Counted from the stretch's first letter, positions 42,963-56,846 are shown. The stretch is 64,000 bases of DNA from Micromussa lordhowensis (GCA_964020085.1 OZ026601.1:27387418-27451417); one strand, 5' to 3'. The notes: a model not told the origin generated them from the sequence alone. Program-made: numbers and translations.

Positions 42963-43431
42963 ACTAATGAACAGGAGGTCTGTATGGGAAAATCTTGACC
43001 GAGGTCTTGAGTACAGACCGAACGCAGTGAAGTCTGTACACACGACCGAGATCAAGATTCTCCCATACAGACCGACTAAGCTCGGTTAAAAAGATGTTCA
43101 TTATATGGTGCAAACAAAAACAATTTAATTCATTTAATGTAACTGGTTTGTACTAACTGACATTTTGCTTGCGAATGGCGGTGAGCTGAATTTAATTCTG
43201 CCAAAGTTTGCTCATCTTCTTTACTTTCTTTTCTCATTGCCATAAATAAATATTTTTAGATGAAAATAGTCAATGATTTAGTTTGTTAGTTTGTAACTTT
43301 TTCACTACAGAACACTACCGGTCTAGCTGTTGCTCTAGATGGGAAAATGTAGACCGCTTTCAATATCGATTTCAGTCAATCAAATTCGTGAATTTGTAGT
43401 TCCCAGTCCTTGTGACTCAGCCATATAATAA
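42963..43431 (-). repeat. Dispersed repeat, copy 2, with hairpin end
   Basis: Reverse-orientation partner of 29353-29836. The hairpin part (42980-43090) has a different loop that contains 'gagtacagaccgaacgcag'. Confidence 0.8.
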
Positions 43432-43657
43432 TGTATGTAATGTAATAACCCGGTAAGTAAGTGAACACAAATATGCGGGACGCGAGTGACACGTGACAGC
43501 GAAAACTGACGAAGTTTGAACGAAAAACAATGAAGACGATTCTAAAATATACCAGGAAAATAAAACATTCGAATAATAAATCGTCAATATTCGATAAAAT
43601 TATTTTCACGCATTCTTCTTCACGCCTGCGGCAAAAACCGCGGCACTCGTAACATAC

Positions 43658-43708
43658 CCTAGCGTCAACACTGAACTCATCTATGTTCTTAAGACAGACC
43701 ATATACAC
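43658..43708 (-). CDS. Possible 51-base coding exon, unassigned
   Basis: Acceptor ...caatttttag before 43708, donor GTATGT after 43658, phase 0-0. Reads VYMVCLKNIDEFSVDAR. The style recalls a small exon of a membrane receptor, but one short exon does not allow assignment. It may be chance. Confidence 0.25.
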
Positions 43709-45813
43709 CTAAAAATTGAATTCTGAAATACTTTGTGTACAGAATTATCCAACATCCAGTGTTTCTAGGGGCGGCAGTTTTGGTGCATCTATAACACAAG
43801 CTCGCTTTCAGAAATGCTAAAACTAAAGTTTTGAACATCAGGGGAGAATTTCATTTGGCACAAAATCACGTATGAAACCAAATATTGTTGAGATGTCGAA
43901 ATTGTTTTCAGGAATTCACATTTAAAGATTGTCGGCTTATCTACTTATGAAATAACTGTGCTTTTATTGAAAACATCGTTTTCTGAAGGCTGTTAACTGC
44001 CGATGCCAATGCTATCGAATATGTTCTTAAAACAATATTTATTGAGATAGGCAAGTTTCCAAATTAAAGTTGTAAAGACTGCGATGGCACCTTTAACACG
44101 GCTTGTTTCAAGTTTGCGAGTAAATAATCTGTGTTATCGTGGCTTTCTTGAATTGGGCTTTCAAGAATTTAATTAAAACAGCTAATTTGTAAACTGAGTG
44201 ATCTCTTGTTTCGTACAGAGGCAATCGTACGTTCACTTGATCGTTAATGCGTAACAGGGCGAGTTTTATTGATACTGATAAATTCGTAACTTCTCTATAC
44301 TGATTTCTATAATGAATTCAAGAAAGTGAGTCATGGGAATTAAGGACTGGATCAAAGGCTCGTCTTAATCCAAACTCACAAAAAATGGAAAAGCAGAGCG
44401 ATTGCTATTGATATAAATGTAGAAATGAGCAGTGGAGAACTGTGTTAACACAAACCGATGGGCTAACTAGTAATATCTCTACTACATCAGATTTACGATA
44501 TCTCCCGGCCATTAAATAAGTTCCGTATCGGTGAACTATAAACGCGGAAATGTCTCGGTCTGCTACAGACACAATATCCATAATGAGCAATTTCTGTAAA
44601 GATGTTTGTTTTGGTCCATCTAGATTTCTAGACCATTACTTCTCTTGATCACATCAAGATTTGCTCGCGATAATTCTCGCGATGTAGACTTGTTGAAAGA
44701 TTTATTTTCATTCGATTGCTGTTTATTATTAGAAGAGTAGGTAACACTAAGATCATTGACCAACCGTGAAGTGAAGACATCAGTATATTGGCCATGTATA
44801 TTTCATGCGTGTTTTATGGCGCGAGACGATATTGAAGAGCGTTATTTTATAAACACAAGTGTTGAATATAAAACGTTGCCCAAATGGCTAATGACGTATT
44901 TTGTTTCTTATAAGTTGAGTCTTGATGCATTTCACTGAGAACTATCGGTTCAATTTTACTCGTCTCAACTCACTCCCGGACGAATTTCCTGTCCTCCACC
45001 ACAGAAATAACCTCGAATGAGTTAAAATGATAAGGATTTATGCAAGAAAACCGTTTCGGTTTGTTTAATGCCGCAATAAACACCTCAGTGCAGTTATGCA
45101 AAACAACGGTCTCGGTACTATACACCATAATATTCAAAGTTCTTGCAATCTGCTTGCCAACTGTGACAATAAGTACTTGCCGTTCTGTGGCCACACAACT
45201 CGCGCCAAAGTTGCATTTTCATTTTTTTTTTTCACTACACTGGTAGACGGGACCTCTTAGAAAAGGGGACGGAATTATCTAAGCACTTAAACGCTGTAGG
45301 CAGACGTTTATAACCGAAACTCTAAGTGTACTACAAGGATTATCACGATCATTCGTGATGCTAAACGAGTTCAGTTGAAAGTGAGATCGGGTTGGGCCGT
45401 TTTGGTGCTTTCATTAGAAGTATTTAACAAAAACTCCTGAACCATTTTGACTTTTCGTGTCTGAAATCGATGGAGGCGAACAAAACTTAACGAATGTCAC
45501 GGGATAAATACAGTTTACTTGGACTGAAGTATGCAAATAAAAACATTCCCATCCGAGGCCACAGTGAAGGACACACGTTTCAAGATTGTTACTCTCAGGG
45601 AACTTAAGGAACCTCGAAACGGCAGACCTGTAATATTCCTTATACTAAAGAAAACATGGCTGTTCTTAAGTTAGATATCGTTGGCGTTTACATGAGCTCG
45701 TGTCCCTGGAGTTTGGTTTAGTTCCAAAGGAATGCATAAGAAAAGTAAACACTACCTAACAGCTAAAAAACCCCTTCTGTTCCACGCACAGATCGTGCGC
45801 GCGAGCGACATAC

Positions 45814-46125
45814 CTCCAATGTTGCACCTTGCTGGAATTGAACGTTTCGACAAATCCGCTTTGTTGGACTACGGAATTTTTCTGAGTGATATCCTAAGCT
45901 GGTATTAAGGCATGTCAACTTTCTGGGTTTTCCTTCCGCCAAATTTCTAGCTCTTGTAATTAAAGCACCGTTCAAGCAGTGCGCATGGATATTTGTGTTC
46001 ATCACAGTTGACGTCATCCCAGTCGTACAGCACTCTTTGCTGTGCATTAACTGTGTCAACACAAAGAAAGCGAACACACAAAGGAAACTTAAGACAGAAA
46101 TAGAATTGCTTAGCACTTGTGACAA
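45814..46125 (-). CDS. Possible first exon of a secreted protein
   Basis: ATG at 46125 opens MSQVLSNSISVLSFLCVFAF, a hydrophobic signal-like start, followed by ~75 residues with six cysteines. It closes at donor GTATGT (45813) in phase 0. A read-through frame ends at 45763. I find no family match and no clear next exon. It could be a taxon-restricted secreted protein or a chance frame. Confidence 0.35.
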
Positions 46126-48166
46126 GCTGGCATGTCATGAAATCGACACATGTTCATTCTACTCACGGAAACGAGCAATGGCGCTGAGCAAACATGCGCG
46201 AGCAACAACAACAATCGATTTTCTTTTTATTGCGTCCCGAAATAGCCTCGTAGCTCTTGTCACCCATGTGTTACGGCCATTATCGAAAACCTTAAATAAC
46301 CAAATTTGACCAGCGCCTAATTTCTGGTAATCAAACTCGCTGAATAAGTATGATAATAACTACAGCAATTGAACTAATTAAAAGCCAATCTTCGCGTAAC
46401 AAGACAACATAAATCCTTCATTAGAATCTTAAAATAGCTGCGTACTTACTTAATAAGCCGTAAGGACCCATGAACTGGTAAATAAAGAGTCAACAATTCC
46501 AACAAAGCACACGATGCTAATCCGTTACTGCTATCTGCCCTTCAAAACAGAGCTTTCCAGAGCTTTCCAGAATCTGCCTTTGACCGCGCTCTGTGGACGA
46601 AAGCTTCCTGATTTTAAAGCAAAGCGCCGCAAAAGGGCTTTCACTTAGAGCTTCAATTCCGTGAAAAATAGTAGGTTTTAAACTCTAACGAATTAAACAG
46701 GAAACATTGCTTAATTCATTTGACTATACCATAAGAGGTTTTGTAAAATTTCATTAAAAACTAATCCGAGTTAAACTAGTCGGCTGAGTTTTTCAAGTTC
46801 TGCTTCCCGTGGTATAATCATTAAACCATTGTCAGGAATGATAATAAGCCATTGTCAGGAATGTATTATATAATACGTCAACATGTATCTGTTCATAAGG
46901 AGTTTCCAATTTTTTTTTAATCTGAATCGCTAATAATAGATGTGATGTTGAGCTATTAAGCTGGGTGTTACTTTCAGGGTGTTTTTTTTTTTGAGTAAAT
47001 GCGGTGTTTAAACTGTAAGAAAAAAAGGAATTATCTAAAGATTGTATTAACGTATCACTTAAAGAAACGCCCGCGCACAAATCGCTGTACGCATGCGTCA
47101 ACGAACAAGATTACATTCAAGTGTCGCGTGGCTTCGTATCACACAAGTGAATGGCTTATTGATTGGAATTGGAACTATTTTGCTCGTGATCGTGGAGTAG
47201 GAACCGCGCGCTGTATGATCCGCCCAAAACGACTTAGACTCCGTTCAAGCCAACATGCTAAGCATGTTCAAAGGTGACCGTTTTAACTGGCTAAACAAGG
47301 TTAAAAATCAGTTGCTCATACTATGCACACACACACATTGGAAAAAACCTAAACCTCATTTAGTTAAACTAGTAAAGTTGGTGTGAATGGGGTCTTAGCT
47401 ATGATTAACCCGCCGTAACGAGTTAGTAAGGCTGACGTTTCGAGCGCCAATGAGAACTAACGCGCCAGGCGTCAGCTTCGCAACCCTCTATACGGCGGTT
47501 AATGTACCTTTCTCAACTTCAAGTTGATAAATTTCCAAGTGTTTTCACTTGCTCGCCGACGCAGTCAACTGTTTTTTTTTAAATAATTCCTTCTTTAGAC
47601 ACAAAAAGTTTTCCGTTTCCGACCCTACTGCTTTAGTCGATAAGCTGTAAACCGACTACCAAAATTCTCGTCGTAGCGAACTATTTCACTCAATAAAAAC
47701 TCCGTCAAGGAAAAAATTGGCAAGCACTACGAATTTGACCCATCCTACAATCCACGCACTAATTGGTTAGAAAGACGTTTGTTTCATTATTTTTAAGTAA
47801 GCGCAAGATGTTGAGTACATCCTGTGGGTAATTAATTATAGCAAGGTAGGATATCGGCAGCTTAGACGTGAATTTCGAAATTAACTTGACTTCAATCACG
47901 GGAAATTATTTGGTGCACGTTTGACAAGCCTTGCCATTATTTCGCCTTCCCAGCTAGTCACTGAGACTATTCAGATTAAAAAAAAAACCACCATCGTTGA
48001 TAACTTCCTGGCACAGGAGGTTAGGTAATTGATACTTGTAAGGAATAATTTATAATTCCTTCAGCAAAATCGACTGACCGAGATAGTTCAAAGAACTATG
48101 CCTCGGGGTTAAAAAAAATCTCAATATCATAACTTAATTAATTAAAGTAGCTTCTTGCCACAAAAT
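46126..48166. other. Non-coding, one diverged foldback
   Basis: A decayed copy of the 26.2 kb palindrome lies at about 47395-47560 ('ggctgacgtttcgagcg', 'ggcgtcagcttcg'). Nothing else supported. Confidence 0.45.
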
Positions 48167-49456
48167 GGCCGTCGATAAAACCAGGAACATGGAACATCCC
48201 GGAACATGCCGGAACATTCCGGAACATCCCGGAACATCGAATAATTATAATAATTATGAGAAATATATGTAAAATTAGGTTTTTTTAACTGAATTGAGGA
48301 GATAATAATAGTTTCCTTTGCTCTACATCGAACAGGGTCTTTGTGACAGACCTAAATTTTATTTATGGTGTTATAAACCTAGACGATTCAATAGTATTCA
48401 TGTTGCTTCCTTGAGCATTTTCCTTATCCAATTCCACGTTGTTTACCTTACCTTCGAAATTCCCTTGACGAAGATCTCTCATTTCTTCAAAGTCTGAGGT
48501 GTTCGTCTGAACTTATTGTCAAGTCACACCAGTAGCCATTAATATTGTAGTTTTGTTACTTCGTGTTGCAAAAGGCTATCCCCAGTTTTCGCGCTCTTCG
48601 CTAGGAACGCCTGGCACTATAGCCTCCCACGCAGACGCTCTCAGAGGCTCGTCACGCGTTCCTTTCCCACGTGAGGAAGGAACGCGTGACGAGCCCATAA
48701 CAGCGTCTGCTTGGGAGGCTACTGGCACTATGACCCACCAATTCAGCCTCCCACGCAGCGCAGACGATGTCAGGCTTGTCACCCGTTCCTCTCCACGAGG
48801 AACGCGTGGCGAGGCTTACACCTTTCCGGAAGCTCGAGTAACAAGCAATTAGTCATTATAGACATAACAAAATCAATCATCAGAGCTCGAGTAGTCCGAT
48901 CTATTTTAGACAAGAAACGCAATGTTAAATAGTTTTTATTTCTATCTCATGGGCCCACATGGGAAGAACCATTTCTTCATGAGAACTCGTGTATACACAT
49001 ATCTTTGAATTGACGTAATGAATTAAATTAAGACATGAACATCGTATACCATAGGCTACCATATTTTTCGGTCTGGTTGAAGCGTTCGAAGGCCACCGTC
49101 TTGGTTTTCAATGAAGAACGAAATCTGCGAATAAGGGACAGTCACGTGATTAAACTGATAGCGAAGCGGTGACTGTAAGGAATGGATTTAGTCTACTTCC
49201 GGTAAGTTAGTTGCCAGCCTTCACGCATTGAAGTTTTTTTCAGTTTTCTTCGTTTTTTTTTTCTTTGTGTGTGTGTTTTCTTTTCTTTATATATGTATTC
49301 TGATCTGATACCTGCTTAATTTTGTTATATTTAATTAAAAAAAACTAATTTTACATATATTTCTCATAATTATTATAATTATTCGATGTTCCGGGATGTT
49401 CCGGAATGTTCCGGCATGTTCCGGGATGTTCCATGTTCCGGGTTTTATCGACGGCC
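48167..49456. mobile_element. 1.29 kb non-autonomous element with 112 bp inverted ends built on decamers
   Basis: Bases 48167-48278 and 49345-49456 are near-perfect inverted repeats starting ggccgtcgataaaacc. Each end holds about five tandem decamers of GGAACATNCC type (48188-48238), then an AT-rich palindrome. No transposase frame. Another foldback of 'gaacgcgtgacgagcc' type is nested inside at about 48610-48830. Confidence 0.85.
48615..48830. repeat. Nested foldback with a third partial arm
   Basis: The arms 'agcctcccacgcagacgc', 'cgtcacgcgttcct' and complements at about 48618-48720; a third diverged arm follows to 48830. Confidence 0.75.
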
Positions 49457-49623
49457 GTTGCATACTCAGTAATGTGGAAAAATTCTTGAAGTCAGTCGGT
49501 GTCTTTCAAAGGAATATCATTTTTAGTTCGGTCTGTGACCTGGTTTAACTTTATAAAATTAGAAAAATGAAAGGTTAATAATGAAATAGAGTGTTGTCAT
49601 TCAAGTGCGGTTTTAAAATTTAT

Positions 49624-50140
49624 AAATAGGCCTTATCACGGTTTCCGACGCCATTTTGACGGGTAGGCAAAGCGGTCAGAAATTACAGTGTTTGTATGGG
49701 AATCCGATGGCAAAGAACTTTTTCCAAAATCGAATTTTACACAAATTGTGAATCGCAATGTTAAAATGTCAGGTGGAAGATTGTATTCACCAAGTTTGAA
49801 GGTTGTAGTTTAACTAGAAGACGCTCAGTCAATTTTTATAATTTTCCATACATTTGTCTGTAAATTTGGCTGGGAAGACGCGGCGGCGCCGAAAAAAAAA
49901 TTACAGACAAATGTATGCTAAATTATAAAAATTAACTGAGCATCTTCTAGTTAAGTTACATCCTTCAAACTTGGTGAATACTATCTTCCACCTGATATTT
50001 TAACATTGCGATTCACAATTTGTGTAAAATTCGATTTTGGAAAAAGTTCTTTGCCATCGGATTCCCATACAAACACTGTAATTTCTGACCGCTTTGCCTA
50101 CCCGTCAAAATGGCGTCGGAAACCGTGATAAGGCCTATTT
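49624..50140. repeat. 517 bp palindrome with ~239 bp arms
   Basis: The ends aaataggccttatcacggtt and complement. The arms match almost throughout, separated by ~38 bases at the centre (49863-49900) that include 'cgcggcggcgcc'. No open frame of note. Confidence 0.92.
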
Positions 50141-50312
50141 CAAACTTTTCATGCCGAATCTGGAGTTAGTAAACTGTTTTACTTTTTACCTGATTTTCTA
50201 TGCAATCCTCATTTGGGAATTTGCTTAGTTTATACAATTTCTTTACAAAACAATTCTGCTCTTTCAGTCCCTTCTACCGAGAAAATCACAATTTGTAAAA
50301 GGAAAGCATGCA

Positions 50313-50663
50313 GGGGTCAATTTAATAAAGAATTTTTACACGTGTAAATTACACGTGTTAAGTCCGGCTTATAAATACCGTGAAGGATTTAATAAAAGTA
50401 TTTTCTACACTGGAATTTACACGTATTTCGCGAGTCAGGATACAAGTGTAAATTACAATTGTAGCCTTGCAATTGTAAAATCTGCTTGAATGCACGTGTA
50501 CTTTTAAAGATGCAAATTTTAATATCTTTTCTTCTGCGGGCATTTAAAATTTTAATATGTAGATGAAGGCGTCAACAGTCTTGTCAGTCAAGTCGTACTC
50601 AATGCTTACAAGCGACATACGACTTGTAGATTACAAGTGAAAAAGTTTTATTAAATCGATCCC
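50313..50663. repeat. MITE-like element
   Basis: Imperfect inverted ends gggtcaatttaataaa / tttattaaatcgatccc, with short internal palindromes such as ttacacgtgtaa. Confidence 0.65.
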
Positions 50664-53600
50664 AGCTTAAAATCTTTTAGAGTGCTGAAGTTTTTAAAAA
50701 CAATTGACGGGAAATCCACCAGAAGTTCGAGTAACTAGTCGACAAAAACTCAGTACCAACTTTATTAGCATTGTATTGCAAACTTCTATGCGACTGTTTT
50801 AAATATTTTTGTCAAAGAAATCATTTCTAACACCACCAAATGTCGAATTGATATGAAACACTTGAAAGTACTGGCGAAATAAAGCTGATGATGAAATTTT
50901 ACCTGTGTTTGCACAATTTCTCTGTGACATATTTTTTGCGCGTTCCAACACTTACAGTAACCTTTATTTCTCAAAGTAGTGTCAAATTGTGCTGTGTAAC
51001 TTAAAATCTGTCCTTGTAATGCATCAACTTCATGCATGATGACGGATCGATGGCGAGGTGTGAAAACGGATCTTGACAGAAAAGCACATGGTGATCTGAA
51101 CTATGTTTAGACATAAAACGATTCACATCAGCCTCCCCTTTATCAGATCGCGAAAATCGATGGATATGGAAATTGTAGGAGAAGAAATCTAATTTGTAAA
51201 TTCTGTACTGGTATGCATTAAAGGTCTCTAGAATGTTGATAGACTGTGCAGAGGACGCGTCCATCGCGATGTGTGAATTGCTAACGCTTTAGCTTAAATT
51301 CATGTTTGGATGAAAAGGAATAGATCGCAGCATGTTTGAAATTAGCGCGTTGTACGGTTCTCGTTTTTTTAAATTATTCTTCAAGCTTTAGTAGCGACGA
51401 TTTCTCTTCATTTACGAATTCGACAAAGGAGGCGAGACTGCTAAGAAATGACATACTACGTTAAAATTAAGATATCACAATTAATCATCCAGATTTACAA
51501 ACTTCCACATAATGCATTAAGAACAAAAGCAAGAGTTGTGAAAGTCAACTGAGCACAATCTCCTTCACATCGTTTCATAGGTAAATCAGAGTAAAACAAC
51601 CCACTAACCTTTCTCACTGGAATCTACGCGAAATAGAACGACGAGTCGAAGGTGTGACATCCTCGTGCTGTTCGTGACGCAATGCACTCTGGTAAGAAGT
51701 TGCGCATTGCACTCTGGTTAAATGCAGTGCATTCTGGTAAAAAGTGATGAATCCCGTTCTATATATTCTTCTTAAATCCTGATTATGTTGCTCAGTGCTC
51801 GCTCGCTACGCTCGCTGCGCAGCAATTATTCTGGTACAAAGTTTTCGTCCACTAAAAGTTCAAATTGCTCGATTTCCTATCGGATTTCGTCTTAAAGTTG
51901 AAAACGATTATTTTGCTATCTTTCTCAACTCCTGGTTCGTCAGGTTCGACCTTGGTGGTTCTTGGAACCAGTGGCCGAAGAAATTCCAGATGAATTACGG
52001 TCTCGCTCCTAACCAAAATGGCGGGGAACTACTTCGAGTTGTATCTTAAAATTTCATCCAGCCCTAGTGCTTTGATCATGAGAACACTCCGGCTTCAAAG
52101 TTTTACCATATTGCATCATTTTAATTATTCTACAACCAGTAACATTGGTTGTTTGCTATCACAGAGGTCGCACAACATATTTGAACCCTTATAAAAACAT
52201 TGTCATCAATTTAAGATCAGCGGGATTCAGGAATTTTAATTTCGTTCTTTTCTTCAACTTTTGTTCACAAAATAGACCCCTAGGATTGGAGAAAAGGTTC
52301 AAAATTAAAGGGCATTATTCAAACAATACAGGTTTTTTTTCTAAAGCTAAGGGAAAACAATAAACAAAGGCAGCTAGGAGGTGGTAACGTTGATTAGGCA
52401 CAAAGATGACACTGAACCTTGGTCAAGTCATTTTTCTCTTCTTTGAAAATTTCTGAAGAAAGTTAAGCTTCAGGATAATTGACAAGAAGGTTACATTTGT
52501 TTAGAATACTTAGCTAGTTTGCTTTCAAACCTTAATTATAAAACAGTTGATTCACGGAGAAGATACATCAGACAAACAAAACACAAAACCGCAATTATTG
52601 GCTTGGTTCAATAACAAAGCATTACTTAGACATTTCTGGTCGGATATGACCCAGAAAGTTCCTGTTTTAATATTGGCAACTTCAATTGAAGTAATGTTTT
52701 CCTGTTCTCCCATTTTGCAATGACAGTAGCGGAGTTTTAACATTTGCTGAACTTTTCACATTGCAACTTCAATTGAGAAAACCGAGTTCCAACATCGACC
52801 ATTATTTTTAGCAATTACGATCGGGAAACAAGTTGTCTGTCGAATTTCTGCTTTTCGCCGGTGATCAGAAAAGTTTCAAATTTTGTTTTGTTTTGAAGGG
52901 TCGAGAGGAAAGGTTAAAGACATGTGTGCTGTACATTGAGGATTTAATAGTAAAAAAAATATAATTAAAAAAAAATAGCCAGCGAGGTTTTACCTCAGAT
53001 AAAAAGATTACCTTGTCTAGCTACTTTAATTCACGAACAAAGAGCTCGTCAGCAAACCATCTCATTAACTTAACGTAAAAAACTTTTTTCTTTAAGGACT
53101 TTAAGCCGCTAGACTCAATAGCACCCACGAACATTTAAATTAATTCCGCTTAGCTCACTGCTATACTCACGTTTTGTGCCTTGAAGAAGTTTGTCGAATT
53201 AAGAACGCACTTGTTATGTTTAACACAATTGTCTCTCGAGCCATTCTACAGTGCCTAATAAAGATCTCGTTAGTGAAGGTTTACTTATCGAACTTATTTA
53301 TCTTTTCAAATGCTAATTTTTGTCGCGCGAAGATTATTAATTAAATCCCAAGACATTCTTGGCTATAAATTGTTAATTGAATTCAGCAGTACCTTTGAGT
53401 TTTTAAAACAATAAGATTCTGAAGATTTTATGTACACGAATTAAAGCTTTCTTTGATTTGCGTGTTTTGGATTTGGTACCTTAAAGCCAAAACCCTCGCG
53501 AACTTTCGGCAAATCAGAGCTAATATTTCCAAAAGAAATAGATGTCTTATCACTCCAAAATTTGCAAAACAACGCTTTCGCTAATCACTCTTTTTCTCGC

Positions 53601-56600
53601 AATTATATCTGTCGAGACATGCGTCTCTAGGCCAACATGAAATTCAGTCTCAATTGTCTTGCCGAAAACTAATCTATGTTGACGGTAAAAGATACATTTA
53701 GGTTTGGAGCGGATTCATGAAAAGAGACATTTGAATACGTCACCACATTAAGGCTTTTTAGTGATATTGCATTCACAGCTCAAAGAATCCATACATAGCC
53801 CAATCAAACATCGATTTATATGGCATTTGAAGACTCGTGACACAGTGTGATATGGTACGCGCATATTTTATACTCAACTACACGTATATTAGGTGAACCC
53901 CCGGTTCGATCTCTTGAACTTTTAAGTTTGTCTATAATGAATGGATCTTGAAACCCTTTTTTTCCTTTTTAAAGGAGTTTTGACGGCAAAAATGAGTAAG
54001 GACTACGATAGAACCACAGAGACTTTGTTGGTAACTTAAGAAAAATATGGCGGGTCTATCAATTATATGTTAACAAGTACCAAAAACTTATTTATTAGTC
54101 GTATAACTCAGTCAAGGACAAAAAGTCAATAAACAATTGTATTGAGAACAACTGTTTATTCTATTTTGGGCTACGATTGTTAATTGAAAGAAGTAGTCGA
54201 GAAGACACGAATAAGTTAACCCGTAGGTACTTGTCACGTATTGTTGCCAGTTTTCGGTTTACTTACAAAATCTGATTTATGGGACGCTTAATTTTGTTGG
54301 AAATTTCGGATCTAATTAAAGTTGGACAGTTTTCAATTTGATCTCTGCTGAGAAGAAATCGATACTTCCTTTCCCCAAAAGTTCATCACCAAAATACTAA
54401 TGTAACACATTTAGTTTAAATAATTTCCTTAGTGATCTGTTAAAAAAATATTTTGACTTCTTGTGAGAAGCCGAACCGCTACCATTAACTTGAAACCGAG
54501 CCATAGACACTTGACCTTTGTGGTATAGTATACTTTGAAAGCCACCGAAATTCTACCTTCAGGCAGGCTTGAAAACTATGTTCCAGCAATTTGTCTTCAG
54601 TCAAGAGAAAGATAATTAGAAGCGAAACTATTGGAATGCAGCAATTCTGAAATGACTGTCCACGTATTATCTGATCGAAGGGATTCCACAGAATGAACAA
54701 ACTATCTGTTGCTTAAATGCGATTAGTGCTCGAGACAGCCACATTATCAAAATCAAAACATTTCGGGAAGAAGTACGTCGAGTCGAACCAAAAGAAATGT
54801 TGTCTTGTACCGAGTTGTAAACATTCAATTATTTCCCAACACTTAAGCTATTGTTTAAGAAGAACAAACCTTAGAGGTTTATGGTTAGAAATTTTGCGTC
54901 TTCTGTCCATGTTGATGTTTGTTCCACAAATCCTTGTCAAAAGTGTTTTCTGTTCCTTCCAGGAACCTCTGTCTGTGAGTTTCGAGGTGTGCTTCTTGAT
55001 GAGGCTCGTTAACACGCAAGACTTGGTGAGCAGATATCTCTTGTGACTTTATATCCCTCCAGGTGTCGCAGTTAGTGTGCCTGTCTAATTAATCCAGCCT
55101 TTGGTTATAGCTTCGTGCACGTGATTTGTAGCCAATAGGAAAACACCTTTGAATAGAACCCATTCAACTAATCTTGATTGACGAGTAAACCTTTTAAATA
55201 CAAACCCGTTTGTTTATGTTTCGATGCTGAGGTGCGGGTTCTACATACAACAAACAGTTTTGTTTGTGTCTGTTCTTGGTTGATTATCTATTTTCTTCTC
55301 TTTCGACAAATATCGGGCCAAACGGAGTTTAGCGTGCGCCTTAGGAGGCAAGGCCATCATGAATTACTAAACACAATTAAATGAGCAATAGATATCAACT
55401 AGCATATCTTTCATTAGTGCGCGTGTTTGTGTATGATATTTTTTCCCTAATTTGTAGTCAGGTAGGATTTTCTTAACCTATAAACTTTACACTGAAAATC
55501 GTAACATTTTCGCGCTGTTTCTGCCATTATTCAAGAGAAAATCACGAAAAGATGTCATGTCTAATTAGTTCAAGGAGATTGATTTGTCCGTTTTTATTGC
55601 TCTGTGGTCGGTCTTAATTTCGGTTTACATTCTAAGGTCGCAATACCAGTCTGAAGGGCAAAAGCTGTACCCCAAGAATAGAAAATTCATCTATGACAGA
55701 TGCCTCTCGCAAAATACTCTGAATTCCCTAATAAACGCCATTGTAATTTGAATTTCAAAAGAGTTTGAGGTTCTTTTGAATGAGAAGAACATCTTATCAT
55801 TTCGTGGAGGTCATTTATTTCCCTGTCGCTCGGTAGAAGTTTTGATAAGGGCTAGGAACTCCGAGAATAGACTTTGATCGACAACAGATGTCGCAGGCAA
55901 ATTCTTACCACCTTGTGGGGAAACGTGTTTCAGCTAAGGCTGCGAATTTCAGTGAATCTGTCATTAATAAAGAATTTTAATTTTCTTGCTCAGAGGAGTC
56001 TGGTTGAGGTGAGTTGAGAATTGATCCAAAGTTTAACTGTCAGCTGAAAACGGAAGCATTTTACGACTGAAAGCCGAGATCCGAAATATGCAAAAATTTA
56101 CTAACAGCTGAAATTTGAGAAAATTGATCGTTGAGAAAATTTAACTGTTTAATGAGATTCCAGCACCACCATGCAGACCAACCTCAGAGTGTTTCGCTCA
56201 CATTGGAGCAAAAATCATAGCGACTTCAGTTGGTGACGTTCAGAGTGTAAGTTTCTCTTCTTCCCAAGTCGATTACCATTCCCCTTGGTGGAAACGATTT
56301 TCTTCCAACTCATTTCTTCGCTCAAGCTCTCCCTTCCCTCGAAGGAGGAGGAAGAAGAGGAGGAGAGAAAAAAAGAGAGAAAAGAACAGGACGAGGAAAC
56401 CAGTCGACCATAACTCAGCATTTATTAAAATTTCCACAGAACTGGAATATTGATGTCCAACATCAACCATCTTAAATTTATTAGCAATACAGTCCAGGTT
56501 TCATATTTTTAAAATTGCAATAGCATGAAGGGTGAGAGTTAATCCTCCATACAGGCCTTATTAAAGGCATTCGAATCTAGGTCAGGTTATTTTTTGGTCA

Positions 56601-56618
56601 ACTCCTAGGAGGGTCTAG
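50664..56618. other. AT-rich intergenic DNA
   Basis: No gene supported in ~6 kb. A three-copy ~25 base tandem of 'gcactctggtaa' type lies at 51677-51742. Other frames are short and featureless. Confidence 0.45.
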
Positions 56619-56846
56619 ATATGGTATCCAGTCCGCACGCAGATAATCTTACCACGCGTGTTGCGTGGATGATTTCTTGAAGGGTGTCAAGTCCCAACCT
56701 CGACCCCAGGCTGTCTTTCCTATGCCTCAATGACAAGGGAGGCAAAGGAGAGAGCCTGGTGTCGAGGTTGGGAGTTAACACCCTTCACAAAATCATCCAC
56801 GCAACGCGCGTTGCAAGATTATCCGCGTGAGGACTGGATACCATAT
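56619..56846. repeat. Foldback repeat with ~95 bp arms
   Basis: The ends atatggtatccagtccgcac and near complement; both arms contain 'aagggtgt' and 'caacctcgac' or their complements. Confidence 0.85.

Larger units (their letters stand above)
41417..45813. other. Repeat-bearing non-coding region
   Basis: Only one possible small exon (43658-43708) and a dispersed repeat (42963-43431) stand out, plus a C-run at about 42067-42083. Confidence 0.45.

Noticed and set aside
54717..55046. 109-residue plus-strand open frame
   Set aside because: No domain, no splice or start context that stands out in AT-rich intergenic DNA.
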